Below, piece after piece: positions 7,311-8,164 of a stretch of DNA of 8,164 nucleotides. This DNA comes from an uncultured Prevotella sp. Lineage in GTDB: Bacteria; Bacteroidota; Bacteroidia; Bacteroidales; Bacteroidaceae. The translations under genes were made by a program, and so were the position numbers. Within the stretch, counting starts at the first letter, position 1. Each line of letters starts with the position of its first letter. The notes beneath the pieces were generated by a model. That model did not search any database. It had not been told where the DNA came from and worked only from the letters and a program-made list of their open reading frames with translations. The stretch spans positions 1-8,164 of the forward strand of contig USSA01000130.1 of the NCBI GenBank assembly GCA_900557255.1, given 5' to 3'.

Positions 7311-7330
7311 AGTGCCTCTTGCAAGATTGC
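7291..7330. terminator. Candidate bidirectional stem-loop shared by two convergent genes
   Basis: Arms GCAGTCTTGCAAGAGGC (7291-7307) and GCCTCTTGCAAGATTGC (7314-7330) pair over 17 bases with one G.T wobble on the + strand (7294/7327), around the 6-base loop 7308-7313. The inner 13 pairs (7295-7307 with 7314-7326) are perfect. Such a stem at a convergent gene pair is typical of a bidirectional terminator. Neither side has a clear T-run, so termination is inferred from position and stem strength only. The left arm encodes the C-terminus of the response regulator, and the right arm lies within the last codons of pflA. Confidence 0.6.
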
Positions 7331-8053
7331 TTCTGCATGAGCAATGCGATCACTAGTAGGAGGATCTATGCCTTCCAGCGGGTAGGCAATACCTAGTTTC
7401 TCATACTTGTAGATACCCATCGTATGATAAGGTAAGACATCTATTTGCTCAATGTTTGAGAGTGTTGAGAGAAAATCGCGCAGCTGATAGAGGTATTCAT
7501 CCTTGTCGGTAATACCTGGAATCAGGACGTGACGAATCCATACTGGTTTGTGTATTTCGCTTAAATATCGTGCACAATCCAGTATGTTCACATTAGAATG
7601 GCGGGTGAGTTTATGATGCTCTTCATCGTTGATATGCTTGATATCAAGAAGAACAGTATCTGTAACGGCCATCAGACGCTCGAATTTATCGAAGAAAGCA
7701 CCCTCTTTACGGAAGGGTTGCGCTGATGTATCAAGACAAGTGTTGATGCCACGCTGATGGGCTTTCTCGAAAAGTTCGATGAGAAAGTCTATCTGCATCA
7801 GGGCTTCTCCACCACTTACGGTGATGCCGCCCTTGTCACCCCAATAACTCCTGAATCGCTCTGCCTTATCCAGCAGGTCATCGGCACTCCACTCCTCTCC
7901 TACTCCCGTCTTCCATGAATCCGGGTTATGGCAGAACTGGCAGCGCATCGGACACCCCTGCAGGAAAATCAAAAATCTGATGCCTGGTCCATCTACTGAA
8001 CCAAAGCTCTCTATGCTGTGTACAAATCCTTTATGCATTCTTTCGAAGATCAT
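7307..8053 (-). CDS. pflA: Pyruvate formate-lyase activating enzyme (radical SAM)
   Basis: Radical SAM enzyme that installs the glycyl radical on pyruvate formate-lyase, enabling anaerobic cleavage of pyruvate to acetyl-CoA and formate. From the ATG at 8053 the protein is 248 residues (E. coli PflA 246). It shows VHSIESFGSVDGPGIRF (11-27), the 4Fe-4S cluster motif C34-x3-C38-x2-C41 (CPMRCQFC), SGGEAL (80-85) for SAM binding, then TCLDTS (105-110), LLDIKHIND (135-143), VWIRHVLIPG (171-180) and DVLPYH (205-210), all in the order of PflA. Possible starts are TTG at 8071, ATG at 8053 (GGGGAG just upstream) and ATG at 8038. The one at 8038 aligns best with E. coli's N-terminus and overlaps a small upstream frame by 8 bases; I favour 8053 with little certainty. 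pflB, the usual partner, is not in the window but could lie beyond the right edge. It is unrelated to the polysaccharide genes and convergent with them. Confidence 0.95.
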   Translation of the reverse strand: MIFERMHKGFVHSIESFGSVDGPGIRFLIFLQGCPMRCQFCHNPDSWKTGVGEEWSADDLLDKAERFRSYWGDKGGITVSGGEALMQIDFLIELFEKAHQRGINTCLDTSAQPFRKEGAFFDKFERLMAVTDTVLLDIKHINDEEHHKLTRHSNVNILDCARYLSEIHKPVWIRHVLIPGITDKDEYLYQLRDFLSTLSNIEQIDVLPYHTMGIYKYEKLGIAYPLEGIDPPTSDRIAHAEAILQEAL

Positions 8054-8120
8054 ATACTCCCCACAATGCAAAAAGACTCATAAATAAGGCGATAACACCC
8101 AAAAAAATAAATACACCCAT
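8031..8120 (-). CDS. Possible small single-span membrane peptide, 29 residues
   Basis: A 29-codon frame from ATG at 8120 to TAA at 8031-8033 on the - strand. Residues 1-23 are almost wholly hydrophobic (begins MGVFIFLGVIALF; then MSLFALWGVY) and are followed by the charged tail DLRKNA. One membrane span with a positive cytoplasmic tail is the expected shape of a bacterial small membrane protein. A purine stretch (AAAAAGATAAAA) precedes the ATG, and an in-frame stop lies 18 bases before the ATG, so it cannot extend far upstream. It overlaps the pflA start: by 8 bases if pflA begins at 8038 (ATGCATAA), by 23 if at 8053. I recognise no family, and a chance frame in AT-rich leader DNA is a real alternative, since T-rich codons give Phe/Leu/Val anyway. 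Confidence 0.4.
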   Translation of the reverse strand: MGVFIFLGVIALFMSLFALWGVYDLRKNA

Positions 8121-8147
8121 AATTATTTTATCTTTTTAGAAATGATT

Positions 8148-8164
8148 AAAAACAAGAAGCCCAA
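8148..8164 (-). terminator. Possible right half of a terminator cut by the window edge
   Basis: Read on the - strand, TTGGGCTTCTTG runs straight into TTTTT (8152-8148). This is how the 3' arm and T-tract of an intrinsic terminator look. The matching 5' arm (it would contain CAAGAAGCCC) would lie outside the window. If real, it ends a - strand gene upstream of pflA, which would then need its own promoter in 8072-8147; none is evident there. Confidence 0.22.

Noticed and set aside
1..8164. tRNA, rRNA, CRISPR array, insertion sequence or attachment site
   Set aside because: No regularly spaced repeats, transposase-like protein, terminal inverted repeats or tRNA-like cloverleaf were seen on either strand; nearly all bases are in supported genes.

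Overview
The window most likely comes from a member of Bacteroidales, probably the Prevotellaceae (Prevotella/Segatella type). The evidence is moderate GC content, start codons preceded by A-rich leaders with weak or no Shine-Dalgarno sequence, and the look of the proteins. This is a judgement by eye, not a database match.

Positions 2-7310 (+ strand) hold six closely spaced genes that read as one exopolysaccharide synthesis-and-export cluster. In order they are: a TolC-type outer-membrane channel (5' end cut by the window edge, signal peptide still partly visible); an HlyD-type periplasmic adaptor with one membrane span; a cysteine-rich, tail-anchored protein that matches the TackOD1 zinc-ribbon output domain; a membrane-embedded family 2 glycosyltransferase of the processive type (DxD and QRIRW motifs); a nucleotide-sugar dehydrogenase of the TviB/WbpO kind (GGHC active site, VDPYYL), predicted to make a UDP-N-acetylhexosaminuronic acid; and a stand-alone response-regulator receiver domain. 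The first four genes are 3-26 bases apart. The dehydrogenase follows after an 89-base gap with two inverted repeats, and the regulator 45 bases later.

The inferred pathway runs as follows. The dehydrogenase oxidises a UDP-HexNAc to the uronic acid. The glycosyltransferase polymerises sugar at the inner membrane and pushes the chain outward. The HlyD-like and TolC-like proteins carry it across the periplasm and outer membrane. The zinc-ribbon protein and the receiver protein supply control, in the place that c-di-GMP-binding PilZ domains hold in alginate or cellulose systems. The layout parallels alginate-type synthase-dependent systems but uses a TolC-like exit duct and a TackOD1 protein. That combination is the candidate undescribed system here.

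On the - strand, positions 8053-7307 encode pyruvate formate-lyase activating enzyme (pflA), converging on the response regulator. The two genes overlap by 4 bases, and both C-terminal coding ends lie in one 17-bp-arm inverted repeat. Upstream of pflA and overlapping its start is an unrecognised 29-codon reading frame for a hydrophobic single-span peptide. No RNA genes, mobile elements or CRISPR arrays are visible, and no stretch over 300 bases lacks a gene.
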